DNA from: a virus
IMG/VR virus record: IMGVR_UViG_3300045454_000022
Coordinates: 1 to 28,304 of that record
Reading direction: 5' to 3' (one strand)
Length of the DNA stretch: 28,304 nucleotides
Below the pieces are notes generated by a model. It worked only from the letters and a program-made list of their open reading frames with translations, was not told where the DNA came from and ran no database searches. This document shows positions 20,195-25,709 of this stretch, piece after piece (positions within the stretch are counted from its first letter, which is position 1; the number at the start of each line of letters is the position of its first letter). The position numbers were made by a program, and so were the translations under genes.

Positions 20195-20272
20195 GTGACT
20201 ACCAACGTCGATCGCAGAAGAAGAAGACAAGGGGCCAACGACGTCCCCGACACCAACCAGAGGAGCGTGTGA
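20195..20272 (+). CDS. Arginine-rich leader peptide or mini-protein, 25 aa
   Basis: GTG at 20195 has GGAAGGA (20180-20186) at reasonable distance. The stop TGA (20270-20272) shares its last base with the next ATG (TGATG). The peptide is VTTNVDRRRRRQGANDVPDT followed by NQRSV, with five arginines in a row. It could be a translated leader controlling the next gene, or a small nucleic-acid-binding peptide. The chance that it is only a spacer is real because of its short length. Confidence 0.45.
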   Translation: MTTNVDRRRRRQGANDVPDTNQRSV

Positions 20273-20739
20273 TGCCCGTGACCAACCGCTGGGATGCCGG
20301 CGCAATTGAGTACACCGACGTGAAAGCGCTCCGCGAGGCGCTCGTCGGCAAGCAGATCGTGAGCACCGTGGGGACGGGAGGCGACTACCCCGCCGATGTG
20401 AAGTTCGTACTGGACGACGGATCGATCCTCACCGCGCACTCGACGGACGGCGGATGTGCTTGCTCCAACGGCTGCTTCGATGTGAAGCCGCAGAACAACG
20501 TGCGGGGCACGATCCTGAATGTCGAGATCCGGGAGACCTTGCAGACCTGGGACGGCTCCCCCATGCGAGACATCACCCCAGGGTCGGTCAGTGACGGCGG
20601 AGCAACGATCAGTGTGTTTGTCTACACCGAGCTCGGGGAGTCGCTTCTGCTGACATCCGAGGGTGGCGACAACGGCTACTACGGCTGGGGGTTCTGGCTC
20701 GACGTCCAGGCCCCGAACGTTGAGGAGCCCACCGCATGA
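20272..20739 (+). CDS. DUF7448-like protein, 155 aa
   Basis: ATG at 20272 has GAGGAG at 20260-20265 and overlaps the preceding stop. The central part reads LREALVGKQIVSTVGTGGDY, then VKFVLDDGSILTAHSTDGG, CACSNG and GGDNGYYGWGFWLDVQAP. This pattern of a small beta-rich protein with DDGxxLxAHxTDGGCAC fits a family widespread in actinophages that I recall as DUF7448; the family number should be confirmed. The function is unknown. It is the first sizeable early gene after the promoter. Confidence 0.75.
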   Translation: MPVTNRWDAGAIEYTDVKALREALVGKQIVSTVGTGGDYPADVKFVLDDGSILTAHSTDGGCACSNGCFDVKPQNNVRGTILNVEIRETLQTWDGSPMRDITPGSVSDGGATISVFVYTELGESLLLTSEGGDNGYYGWGFWLDVQAPNVEEPTA

Positions 20740-20891
20740 CTGTCACGTGTAGAGGCTGCGACGCGAGGGTGTCCGACACCACCAGCGGCGCCCTCGCCGC
20801 AGACCTCACCACCCACGACCAGGAATGCCCCGCCCACGGGTGGCGGCGCTGTGAACACCCCGGCGCCTGCTACCAGGAGGAGAAGGCATGA
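20736..20891 (+). CDS. Small zinc-finger protein, 51 aa
   Basis: The gene overlaps both neighbours through ATGA. The protein starts MTVTCRGCDARVSDTTSGAL and has ECPAHGWRRCEHPGACYQEE, giving C-x-x-C, then C-P-A-H and C-x(4,5)-C. The C-x-x-C and C-x-x-H pairs, 23 residues apart, look like a treble-clef or zinc-knuckle. The function is unknown, but this type of mini zinc protein recurs throughout the window. Confidence 0.65.
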   Translation: MTVTCRGCDARVSDTTSGALAADLTTHDQECPAHGWRRCEHPGACYQEEKA

Positions 20892-21124
20892 GCGCCCTAG
20901 AAGACGCGCGCGCCGGGCTGGCGGACTATTGGCGTGATCACCCGGATCCCGACGGACACTGCGAGGGTGAGTGCGGTTTCAACCTATCCGCTGTACTCGA
21001 AGCGCTGATCACCGAGCACGAGCGTCTGCTCTCTGAGATGCACCAAAGGGAGCTTCACCACTTCGAAACGGAGCAACTCCTCGTCCGAGCAGGAATCGAC
21101 CCTGACGCGGAGGCTGCGCGATGA
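20888..21124 (+). CDS. Hypothetical protein, 78 aa
   Basis: ATG at 20888 follows AGGAGGAGAAGGC, an excellent ribosome binding site inside the previous gene. The protein reads SALEDARAGLADYWRDHPDP, DGHCEGECGFNLSAVLEALI and TEHERLLSEMHQRELHHFET, ending in a negatively charged helix. It is helical with one Cys pair. No domain is recognised. The stop shares ATGA with the next gene. Confidence 0.65.
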   Translation: MSALEDARAGLADYWRDHPDPDGHCEGECGFNLSAVLEALITEHERLLSEMHQRELHHFETEQLLVRAGIDPDAEAAR

Positions 21125-21309
21125 ACGCCGCATGGTTCGTCGCCCGCTGCCGCGCCGCCGCCCTCACCCTCGCGGAGATCGGCGACTACACCGCCTCCGT
21201 CGCACTCGAAACCCTCGCTGAGGATATCGAGACCGAGTCCGCCCGGCTGCGCGAAGCACAGTACGCCAGCGCGCAGGCTCCAGAACCAGAGATTGGTGGC
21301 CTGGAATGA
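21121..21309 (+). CDS. Hypothetical protein, 62 aa
   Basis: A helical, alanine- and glutamate-rich protein: MNAAWFVARCRAAALTLAEI, then TASVALETLAEDIETESARL. Start and stop both overlap the neighbours as ATGA. It may form a helical hairpin. No known family is recognised. The adjoining gene encodes a cytosine methyltransferase, and the tight coupling suggests both are made in similar amounts. Confidence 0.6.
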   Translation: MNAAWFVARCRAAALTLAEIGDYTASVALETLAEDIETESARLREAQYASAQAPEPEIGGLE

Positions 21310-22013
21310 AGCTTCTGGACCTGTACTGCTGCCAAGGTGGCGCGGCCGCGGGCTACGCCTCCGCCGGGTTCACTCCCTACGGCATCGACATCGACCCGCA
21401 GCCGCACTACCCGTTCCCGTTCTGCCAGATGGACGCGCTCGAGGCGCTGCGCACCCTGAACCGCGGCGGCGTGCTGCCGTTCACGCATACTGACGGCAGG
21501 GTGGAGTGGCTGGGGCAGGCCGATTTCCCCGTCCGTCATGCGTCGCCGCCATGTCAGGCGAAGACCAAGGCGCAGAAGATCATGCGGAACGACCACCCGC
21601 GCTTGATCGGCCCGACGCGCGATCTTCTCAACGACGCTGGTCTCCCGTACGTCATTGAAAACGTCGTCCCGGAGGACGAGGACAACGACCCGGACCCGCT
21701 CATCGACCCGGTGATGCTGTGCGGTGAGATGTTCGGCATCGAGACGTACCGGCACCGGCTGTTCGAGACGAACTGGCCGCTCGAAGTCCCGCCGCACCCG
21801 CCGCACCGCGCCCGGAACACGAAGATGGGCCGCGCGCCGGTCGAGGGCGAGTACATGCACATCGTCGGGAACTTCTCCGGCGTCGAACGGGCCCGCCAGA
21901 TCATGGGCATGCCTTGGGCCACCCGCGACGGACTCCGCGAGGCGATCCCCGTCGATTACACCCGCTGGATCGGTGAGCAGTGGCTCGCCCGAGTAAAGGA
22001 GATTGCCGCGTGA
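21306..22013 (+). CDS. C5-cytosine DNA methyltransferase (orphan)
   Basis: The 235-aa protein has the motif I SAM-binding site LDLYCCQGGAAAGYASAGF (4-22), the catalytic Cys83 in SPPCQ (80-84), ENV (118-120) and YRHRLFE (148-154) of motif VIII type. It transfers a methyl group from S-adenosylmethionine to C5 of cytosine. It is shorter than classical enzymes (about 330 aa or more), so the target-recognition region is small or differs. No restriction endonuclease partner is seen, so it probably protects phage DNA from host restriction. The start shares ATGA with the gene before. Confidence 0.85.
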   Translation: MKLLDLYCCQGGAAAGYASAGFTPYGIDIDPQPHYPFPFCQMDALEALRTLNRGGVLPFTHTDGRVEWLGQADFPVRHASPPCQAKTKAQKIMRNDHPRLIGPTRDLLNDAGLPYVIENVVPEDEDNDPDPLIDPVMLCGEMFGIETYRHRLFETNWPLEVPPHPPHRARNTKMGRAPVEGEYMHIVGNFSGVERARQIMGMPWATRDGLREAIPVDYTRWIGEQWLARVKEIAA

Positions 22014-22276
22014 ATCAGAAAGCAGCGTTCGTGGAAACCGTCGCGATCGCAACCGATCTTGGGATGCCGAACAACCCCGGGACCGCGCTGGGTCTCGATC
22101 ATCTGCGGGACATGCTCTCGCGGTTCGGTCCCGACTTCTCAGAAGCGAAGCTCGGGCGGTGGCTCGGGTGGGCGCAGTGTGCGCTCGTTGCGGCCAACGT
22201 CGGCTTCACCCTCGACGACGCGAAGGCGCTGAACATGCGCCACGCAGGTCCAGACCAACAGAACGGGAGCAAATGA
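22010..22276 (+). CDS. Hypothetical protein, 88 aa
   Basis: GTG at 22010 shares GTGA with the methyltransferase stop and is preferred to ATG at 21980 inside that gene. The protein reads VNQKAAFVETVAIATDLGMP, LDHLRDMLSRFGPDFSEAKL and GRWLGWAQCALVAANVGFTL, then DDAKALN. The GRWLGWAQ segment recurs, as far as I recall, in small actinophage proteins, but I cannot attach a function. Confidence 0.65.
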   Translation: MNQKAAFVETVAIATDLGMPNNPGTALGLDHLRDMLSRFGPDFSEAKLGRWLGWAQCALVAANVGFTLDDAKALNMRHAGPDQQNGSK

Positions 22277-22605
22277 TGCCGAAGTATCCGGCACTCATCT
22301 ACACAGCAGACGGCCCCGAAGCGATCGCTCGCGGCCACGGCCTGAGTATCGCTCAGATCGAGGCCGCTGAGCGTGAAGTGCTTGGGGAGCTTGACCCAGG
22401 ACGCGAGCGGGTCGTCCAGGAAGTCAACTTCCGGTTCGTCTCACGGATCAAGTGGTGCGCGAACCTCGACGGCTTCGGTTGCGACCAGGAAGGCGAATGG
22501 CATGGGCATTGGACAGAGGTCCGGCCTAACCCCTCGGCCCCGAATACGGCGTACACGCTTATTCGTCACCAGTGGCCGGACCACACGAACCGGAGTGAAG
22601 CATGA
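22273..22605 (+). CDS. Hypothetical protein, 110 aa
   Basis: Two adjacent ATGs (22273 and 22276) are in frame; GGGAG lies just upstream. The protein has an N-terminal part (MMPKYPALIYTADGPEAIAR, then GLSIAQIEAAEREVLGE) and a C-terminal part with two cysteines around GHWTEVRPNPSAPNTAYTLI. It overlaps its neighbours at both ends. No known domain was recognised. Confidence 0.65.
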   Translation: MMPKYPALIYTADGPEAIARGHGLSIAQIEAAEREVLGELDPGRERVVQEVNFRFVSRIKWCANLDGFGCDQEGEWHGHWTEVRPNPSAPNTAYTLIRHQWPDHTNRSEA

Positions 22606-22736
22606 TCGGCACGCAGGTATACCAGCAGGTCAAGCCCTGCATCGACCAGCAGGGGCACAAGTTCGCCGCGAACCTTGTCCGCGTCGTCGTGTGCGAACGT
22701 TGCGGCATTACGCGCCAGGAAGCGACGGGCCGATGA
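22602..22736 (+). CDS. Small zinc-binding-like protein, 44 aa
   Basis: ATGA overlaps at both ends support this short gene. The protein reads MIGTQVYQQVKPCIDQQGHK, then FAANLVRVVVCERCGITRQE and ATGR. C-x-x-C in VCERCG together with the CIDQQGH segment could bind zinc. The function is unknown. Confidence 0.6.
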   Translation: MIGTQVYQQVKPCIDQQGHKFAANLVRVVVCERCGITRQEATGR

Positions 22737-22933
22737 CGGGATTGCACGGCCCTCGCGCTCACCGATGGGATTCGATCGCGGCTGAGCGGCGCGACGAGAT
22801 CACGCTGGCGTGCGCGTGCGGCCTGGTCTGGAAGCACCTTCCACTCAAGTTGGGCATGACAGCGCAGATTCCGCCGTGCCCGGACACCCAACCGACCGAT
22901 CCGCACACAGGCCACACGAACGGGAGCGAGTGA
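22733..22933 (+). CDS. Small zinc-binding-like protein, 66 aa
   Basis: ATG at 22733 shares ATGA with the upstream stop. The protein includes AHRWDSIAAERRDEITLACA followed by CGLVWKHLP and ending in PPCPDTQPTDPHTGHTNGSE. C-x-C and a later CPD may coordinate zinc. The Pro/Thr/His-rich end is unstructured. The function is unknown. The stop overlaps the next ATG as TGATG. Confidence 0.6.
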   Translation: MTGLHGPRAHRWDSIAAERRDEITLACACGLVWKHLPLKLGMTAQIPPCPDTQPTDPHTGHTNGSE

Positions 22934-23250
22934 TGGGGATGTTCGACAGCTTCTACGACGCTCAGGGGCGCGAGTGGCAGACGAAAGCGCTCGGGAAGTC
23001 GCTGCATCGCTGGGGTATTGGCGATCCGGTACCGCTCAATTTCGACTGCCAGATTGAAGCAATCGGCGGGCGCGATGCCTCGGGCGTGCGCGTGATGCTT
23101 GCGACGATCAAGGGTGGCGCGCTGACGCACGTTGGCAGGACACGCGACGAGACGTTGCCGCTGATCCCGTACGGCGGGCTCGGAGCGATGCTCTATGGCG
23201 ATTGGCTGGCGGCACTGAACTCCGAACCGACTGATTCGGGGACGGCATGA
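22933..23250 (+). CDS. Conserved phage hypothetical protein (GMFDS type), 105 aa
   Basis: The opening MGMFDSFYDAQGREWQTKAL is typical of a phage protein group with MGMFD at the start, and the middle GDPVPLNFDCQIEAIGGRDA shows short beta segments. The C-terminal part (LTHVGRTRDETLPLIPYGGL) has no known motif. Most relatives carry zinc cysteines near the N terminus, which are missing here. The role is unknown. Confidence 0.65.
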   Translation: MGMFDSFYDAQGREWQTKALGKSLHRWGIGDPVPLNFDCQIEAIGGRDASGVRVMLATIKGGALTHVGRTRDETLPLIPYGGLGAMLYGDWLAALNSEPTDSGTA

Positions 23251-23366
23251 CCCACGACAGCATGGCCCGATGGTTGGCCGCGTTCATCGAGGCACACGAG
23301 AACGGTGACCTGCCAGAGACAGACCTGATCGTTCTCGACGAGATCCGCGCACACCTCGCGGATTAG
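23247..23366 (+). CDS. Small hypothetical protein, 39 aa
   Basis: ATG at 23247 shares ATGA with the stop of the previous gene. The protein reads MTHDSMARWLAAFIEAHENG, then DLPETDLIVLDEIRAHLAD; it is acidic with two helices. The stop TAG (23364-23366) overlaps the stop TAA (23363-23365) of the converging minus gene, so the two genes end on top of one another. The function is unknown. Confidence 0.6.
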   Translation: MTHDSMARWLAAFIEAHENGDLPETDLIVLDEIRAHLAD

Positions 23367-23671
23367 CTGCGCTTCGTGACGGCGTTCCGCCAGACGACGC
23401 AGGAGCGCCGGCCGCCGTCGTCTTCCCACTCGACGATCACGATCCGGTCATTCCACCCGGATGCCTCGGCGGGGATGCGGGATGCGGGGTCATCTGCCCA
23501 GGAGATCCACGCCCACACCTTCGGGAGCTGCCCGCGCGGCGCCCACTGGATTGGCTGTGGCCCGTAGGCGTTGCTTCCGAGAGTGCATGCGCGGCGTCGG
23601 CTTGTGCCCTGCTGGATGCGTTGGTCGTTGAGGTTGTCGTAGTGCGCTTCGTAGCGGCGGTTCTTCGTCAC
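23363..23671 (-). CDS. Hypothetical protein, 102 aa
   Basis: GTG at 23669-23671 opens MTKNRRYEAHYDNLNDQRIQ, followed by a basic RRRACTLGSNAYG part, a tryptophan-rich centre (LPKVWAWISWADDPASRIP) and an ending with IVIVEWEDDGGRRSCVVWRN. A Shine-Dalgarno-like GGAGGAAGG lies about 16 nt upstream, farther than ideal. It is the last gene of the minus branch of the divergent module. The function is not recognised. Confidence 0.55.
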   Translation of the reverse strand: MTKNRRYEAHYDNLNDQRIQQGTSRRRACTLGSNAYGPQPIQWAPRGQLPKVWAWISWADDPASRIPAEASGWNDRIVIVEWEDDGGRRSCVVWRNAVTKRS

Positions 23672-23712
23672 GGGTGGCCGAAGTGTCCTTCCTCCGGCCG
23701 AGACCCACGATG

Positions 23713-23808
23713 CTACCCGGCGTCAACGACGCGCTGGAACCGTCCCCCGTCGCGGAGGTGCACGGTCCCGCAGGTGACGCACTCGAACCCGCGCGGGCCA
23801 TCACGCAT
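23713..23808 (-). CDS. Possible zinc-ribbon mini-protein, 31 aa
   Basis: From ATG (23806-23808) the frame reads MRDGPRGFECVTCGTVHLRD, then GGRFQRVVDAG. C-x-x-C in ECVTCG is followed by a histidine. Upstream in the same frame is SPNCHTV, which would complete a four-ligand zinc site, but no normal start codon covers it; a GTG just before the ATG is also in frame. The region 23672-23712 after it is non-coding. The start is unresolved, so this is a cautious call. Confidence 0.4.
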   Translation of the reverse strand: MRDGPRGFECVTCGTVHLRDGGRFQRVVDAG

Positions 23809-23828
23809 CACCGTGTGACAGTTGGGGC

Positions 23829-24011
23829 TCAGTCGAGCAGGTGACGGTGGCGCTTCACATAGCGTTCTAGGCCCGCGCGGACCTCGTCGCTGACGGATTC
23901 TCCCCGCGCCTCGGCGATGCGCTGTGCGTCCTCCCAGAGCTCATCGGGGACGCGGACTCCGCGGATCTTAGTGCGGGGCTTGTTCGGCACAGGTGCCATT
24001 GTGTCAGCCAT
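23829..24011 (-). CDS. Ribbon-helix-helix (Arc/CopG-type) DNA-binding protein, 60 aa
   Basis: The protein contains a typical short RHH fold: a beta strand TKIRGVRVPDELWEDAQRIA and two helices ending GESVSDEVRAGLERYVKRHR. The N-terminal 12 residues are flexible and basic. It overlaps the preceding GNAT-like gene by 8 nt. RHH proteins of this size usually repress their own operon or act as antitoxins. The three palindromes at the head of the operon (24663-24725) are plausible binding sites. ATG at 24009-24011 or at 23997-23999 may be used. Confidence 0.75.
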   Translation of the reverse strand: MADTMAPVPNKPRTKIRGVRVPDELWEDAQRIAEARGESVSDEVRAGLERYVKRHRHLLD

Positions 24012-24498
24012 CTGTGCGCTCCCCAGCAGTCGATTGGTGCTTGTCGAGAACGAGCAGCGGCTTCCGCCCGCGCGTCTGCCCAGCTGTGCGCCATCCCGCC
24101 CGTTTGAAGCAGTAGCCGGGATTCACAGACCTAACGCGCGCCGGGTTGACGTAGGTGTACAGGCGCTGACCCGGCCAACGCTCAGCGGCCCATGTCTCGG
24201 CGTCGAGGATCATCTCCGACGCGACGTTCTCCGACTCGTTGCGGAACACGGCGCAGTTCACGCCCTGCTGGCCGCTCGCGTCGATGAACTTGCGCCATAC
24301 GAAGAGCGCGTCGTCGTCATGCGAGATCAGAACCGTCTTCTGGCCGGGGCCGACGAACAAGGCCGGGTCGCGGCCGTCACGATAGACGTAGCGCGAGTAG
24401 TGGCGGCGGTAGATCGCCAGCCCCACGGGGTCGCCGTCGCGGGACTGACGCCAGAATCGAGTGCCCGTCATCGTGCGCGTGCTCAGAAGCGAAGTCAC
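24004..24498 (-). CDS. GNAT-like acyltransferase-fold protein, 164 aa
   Basis: GTG at 24496-24498 has GGGGGAG upstream and shares GTGA with the preceding stop. The sequence includes GDPVGLAIYRRHYSRYVYRD, FVGPGQKTVLISHDDDALFV, FIDASGQQGVNCAVFRNESE and ERWPGQRLYTYVNPARVRSV, then NPGYCFKRAGWRTAG. This arrangement (strand-helix pairs, then a GYxFKxAGW strand) resembles a phage protein group with a GNAT fold. The usual acetyl-CoA motif (Q/R-x-x-G-x-G/A) is not obvious, so a GNAT-derived DNA-modification or other enzyme is also possible. The RHH gene follows with an 8-nt overlap. Confidence 0.6.
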   Translation of the reverse strand: MTSLLSTRTMTGTRFWRQSRDGDPVGLAIYRRHYSRYVYRDGRDPALFVGPGQKTVLISHDDDALFVWRKFIDASGQQGVNCAVFRNESENVASEMILDAETWAAERWPGQRLYTYVNPARVRSVNPGYCFKRAGWRTAGQTRGRKPLLVLDKHQSTAGERTDG

Positions 24499-24671
24499 GT
24501 CCCGCTCCCCCCATCCGTGTGGTTCACGCGGAGCTTCGCGACTAGGCCTTCGACCCGCTGGCGGCAGCGTGCGATGTGGGCAGGGCGCCCGATGCGTTCG
24601 GCGTTCGCGAGTCGCTCGCGCGCGTAGGCGAGGCGGTCTTGCAGGGTCTCGGTCGCATGCGCGGTGTTCAT
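24495..24671 (-). CDS. Small helical protein, 58 aa
   Basis: ATG at 24669-24671 lies inside the first palindrome and 6 nt after an extended -10 (TGC-TAGTAT), so a leaderless message is predicted. The protein reads MNTAHATETLQDRLAYARER, LANAERIGRPAHIARCRQRV and EGLVAKLRVNHTDGGSGT: a basic helix with a leucine-heptad tendency. It shares GTGA with the GNAT-like gene. The function is unknown; it may be a partner of the GNAT-like protein. Confidence 0.65.
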   Translation of the reverse strand: MNTAHATETLQDRLAYARERLANAERIGRPAHIARCRQRVEGLVAKLRVNHTDGGSGT

Positions 24672-24725
24672 ACATGGATACTAGCAGGTGTATGAACACC
24701 GCGCTAGACTGGGTGTATGTACACC
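24661..24725. promoter_or_regulatory. Divergent promoter with three palindromic operators
   Basis: Three copies of GGTGT-N4-ACACC-like boxes lie at 24663-24676 (half-conserved), 24687-24700 (GGTGTATGAACACC) and 24712-24725 (GGTGTATGTACACC), spaced 24 and 25 nt. In addition GCGGTGTTCATACA (24661-24674) is the exact reverse complement of 24689-24702. The -10 boxes are TAGTAT (minus, plus-strand 24678-24683) and TAGACT (plus, 24705-24710), each 6 nt before an ATG. Operators cover both starts, so a bound protein would block both promoters. Confidence 0.65.
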
Positions 24726-25310
24726 ACGGCAGAAAGACTTAAGCGAACCCGAGGCCTGATCCGCGAAGTCGCCACCCATTACGGCATCGCATACAAGGTG
24801 CGCTGGATGACCGGGGAGGGGCGCAAGACGCAGCAGAAGACGTTCAGAGACCGGGCGGAGGCGGAGCGGTTCAGGGAGTCACTGCCGTACATCACCGACC
24901 GGACACGGGTAGCCCGTGTCACGAACCGCGTCACCCGCGACGGTTCCGGATGCTGGGTCGTTTCGGGGTCTGTCGCCTCCAACGGATACCCGCACGTCGG
25001 CTTCGACTGGGAGAAGCAGTCCACACATCGGGTGATGTTCGAGGAGTGGTACGGGCCAATCCCGGATGGCCTGGAGATTGACCACATCTGCCGCAACAAG
25101 CGCTGCTGCAACCCCGAACACCTGGAACCCGTTCCACCCGCCGAGAACTTCCTACGAGGCGAGCACCCCACGGCTGTCGCAGTCCGGACGGGGCGCTGCT
25201 ACCGCGGTCACGAACTGACGGAGGAGAACACGGTCTGGTACCGCAACGGGAAGCGAACCTGCCGCCAGTGCCGCGACGATCGAATGGCGCGATACCGCCT
25301 GACCGCCTAG
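24717..25310 (+). CDS. HNH homing-type endonuclease, 197 aa
   Basis: The N-terminal 60 residues (IREVATHYGIAYKVRWMTGE, then EAERFRESLPYITDRTR) are a basic DNA-binding-like extension. The HNH core is GCWVVSGSVASNGYPHVGFD, THRVMFEEWYG and LEIDHICRNKRCCNPEHLEP. The C-terminal zinc module (GRCYRGHELTEENTVWY, then CRQCRDD) matches that of the nucleases at 7161 and 10435. ATG at 24717 lies 6 nt after TAGACT and inside the third palindrome. Its expression is probably tied to the same operators as the opposite genes, which is unusual for a homing nuclease. Confidence 0.85.
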   Translation: MYTTAERLKRTRGLIREVATHYGIAYKVRWMTGEGRKTQQKTFRDRAEAERFRESLPYITDRTRVARVTNRVTRDGSGCWVVSGSVASNGYPHVGFDWEKQSTHRVMFEEWYGPIPDGLEIDHICRNKRCCNPEHLEPVPPAENFLRGEHPTAVAVRTGRCYRGHELTEENTVWYRNGKRTCRQCRDDRMARYRLTA

Positions 25311-25354
25311 CGGGGTTGCTCGAGGTCGTCGATCACGTCCACGAGGGTACGCCG

Positions 25355-25615
25355 ATGTCGGACCCACGGACGATGATCCTGTGGATGGACATAACTCGCC
25401 TCCTCGACTTCGAATCCCACTGGCCCCGACACACCGCGGTCAAAGAGGAGACGATCCGGGTGGAGCTCGGCATCACACCCGGCCGCTACTACCAGCTGCT
25501 GAATCGGACGATCGAGACACGGGAAGCGCTCGAGACCCACCCCATGCTGGTGCGCCGGCTCCTGCGGTTGCGTGACAAGCGGGCTCGGGCGCGGAGCCAG
25601 CGCATCGCCGGGTGA
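25355..25615 (+). CDS. DUF3263-like protein, 86 aa
   Basis: ATG at 25355 has GAGGG 8 nt upstream; a longer frame from 25268 is the HNH end read in another frame. The sequence MSDPRTMILWMDITRLLDFE, SHWPRHTAVKEETIRVELGI and TPGRYYQLLNRTIETREALE, then HPMLVRRLLRLRDKRARAR, matches the pattern I know for DUF3263, an actinobacterial HTH-like family: a LDFExxW start, then KEETIR, then TxxRYYQLLN, and a basic end. It probably binds DNA. Presence in a phage suggests host acquisition. It is 44 nt after the HNH gene. Confidence 0.75.
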   Translation: MSDPRTMILWMDITRLLDFESHWPRHTAVKEETIRVELGITPGRYYQLLNRTIETREALETHPMLVRRLLRLRDKRARARSQRIAG

Positions 25616-25709
25616 TTCGTGACCAATTCGTTGCCACGCACTGTACAGCGCGTTGGATACGCTTTCCGTCATGCGCGGATGGGACCGCGCCGCACTACCT
25701 GGGGGAAAG

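Noticed and set aside
22003-22272. N-terminal extension of the 110-aa gene at 22273
   Set aside because: This part is the 88-aa gene read in another frame, Arg-rich and without motifs; the ATG pair at 22273/22276 has a Shine-Dalgarno.
24693-24742. A 16-codon plus ORF (MNTALDWVYVHHGRKT) ahead of the HNH gene
   Set aside because: It overlaps the operator and the HNH start, and its sequence mirrors the opposite gene's start because of the inverted repeat; no ribosome binding site.
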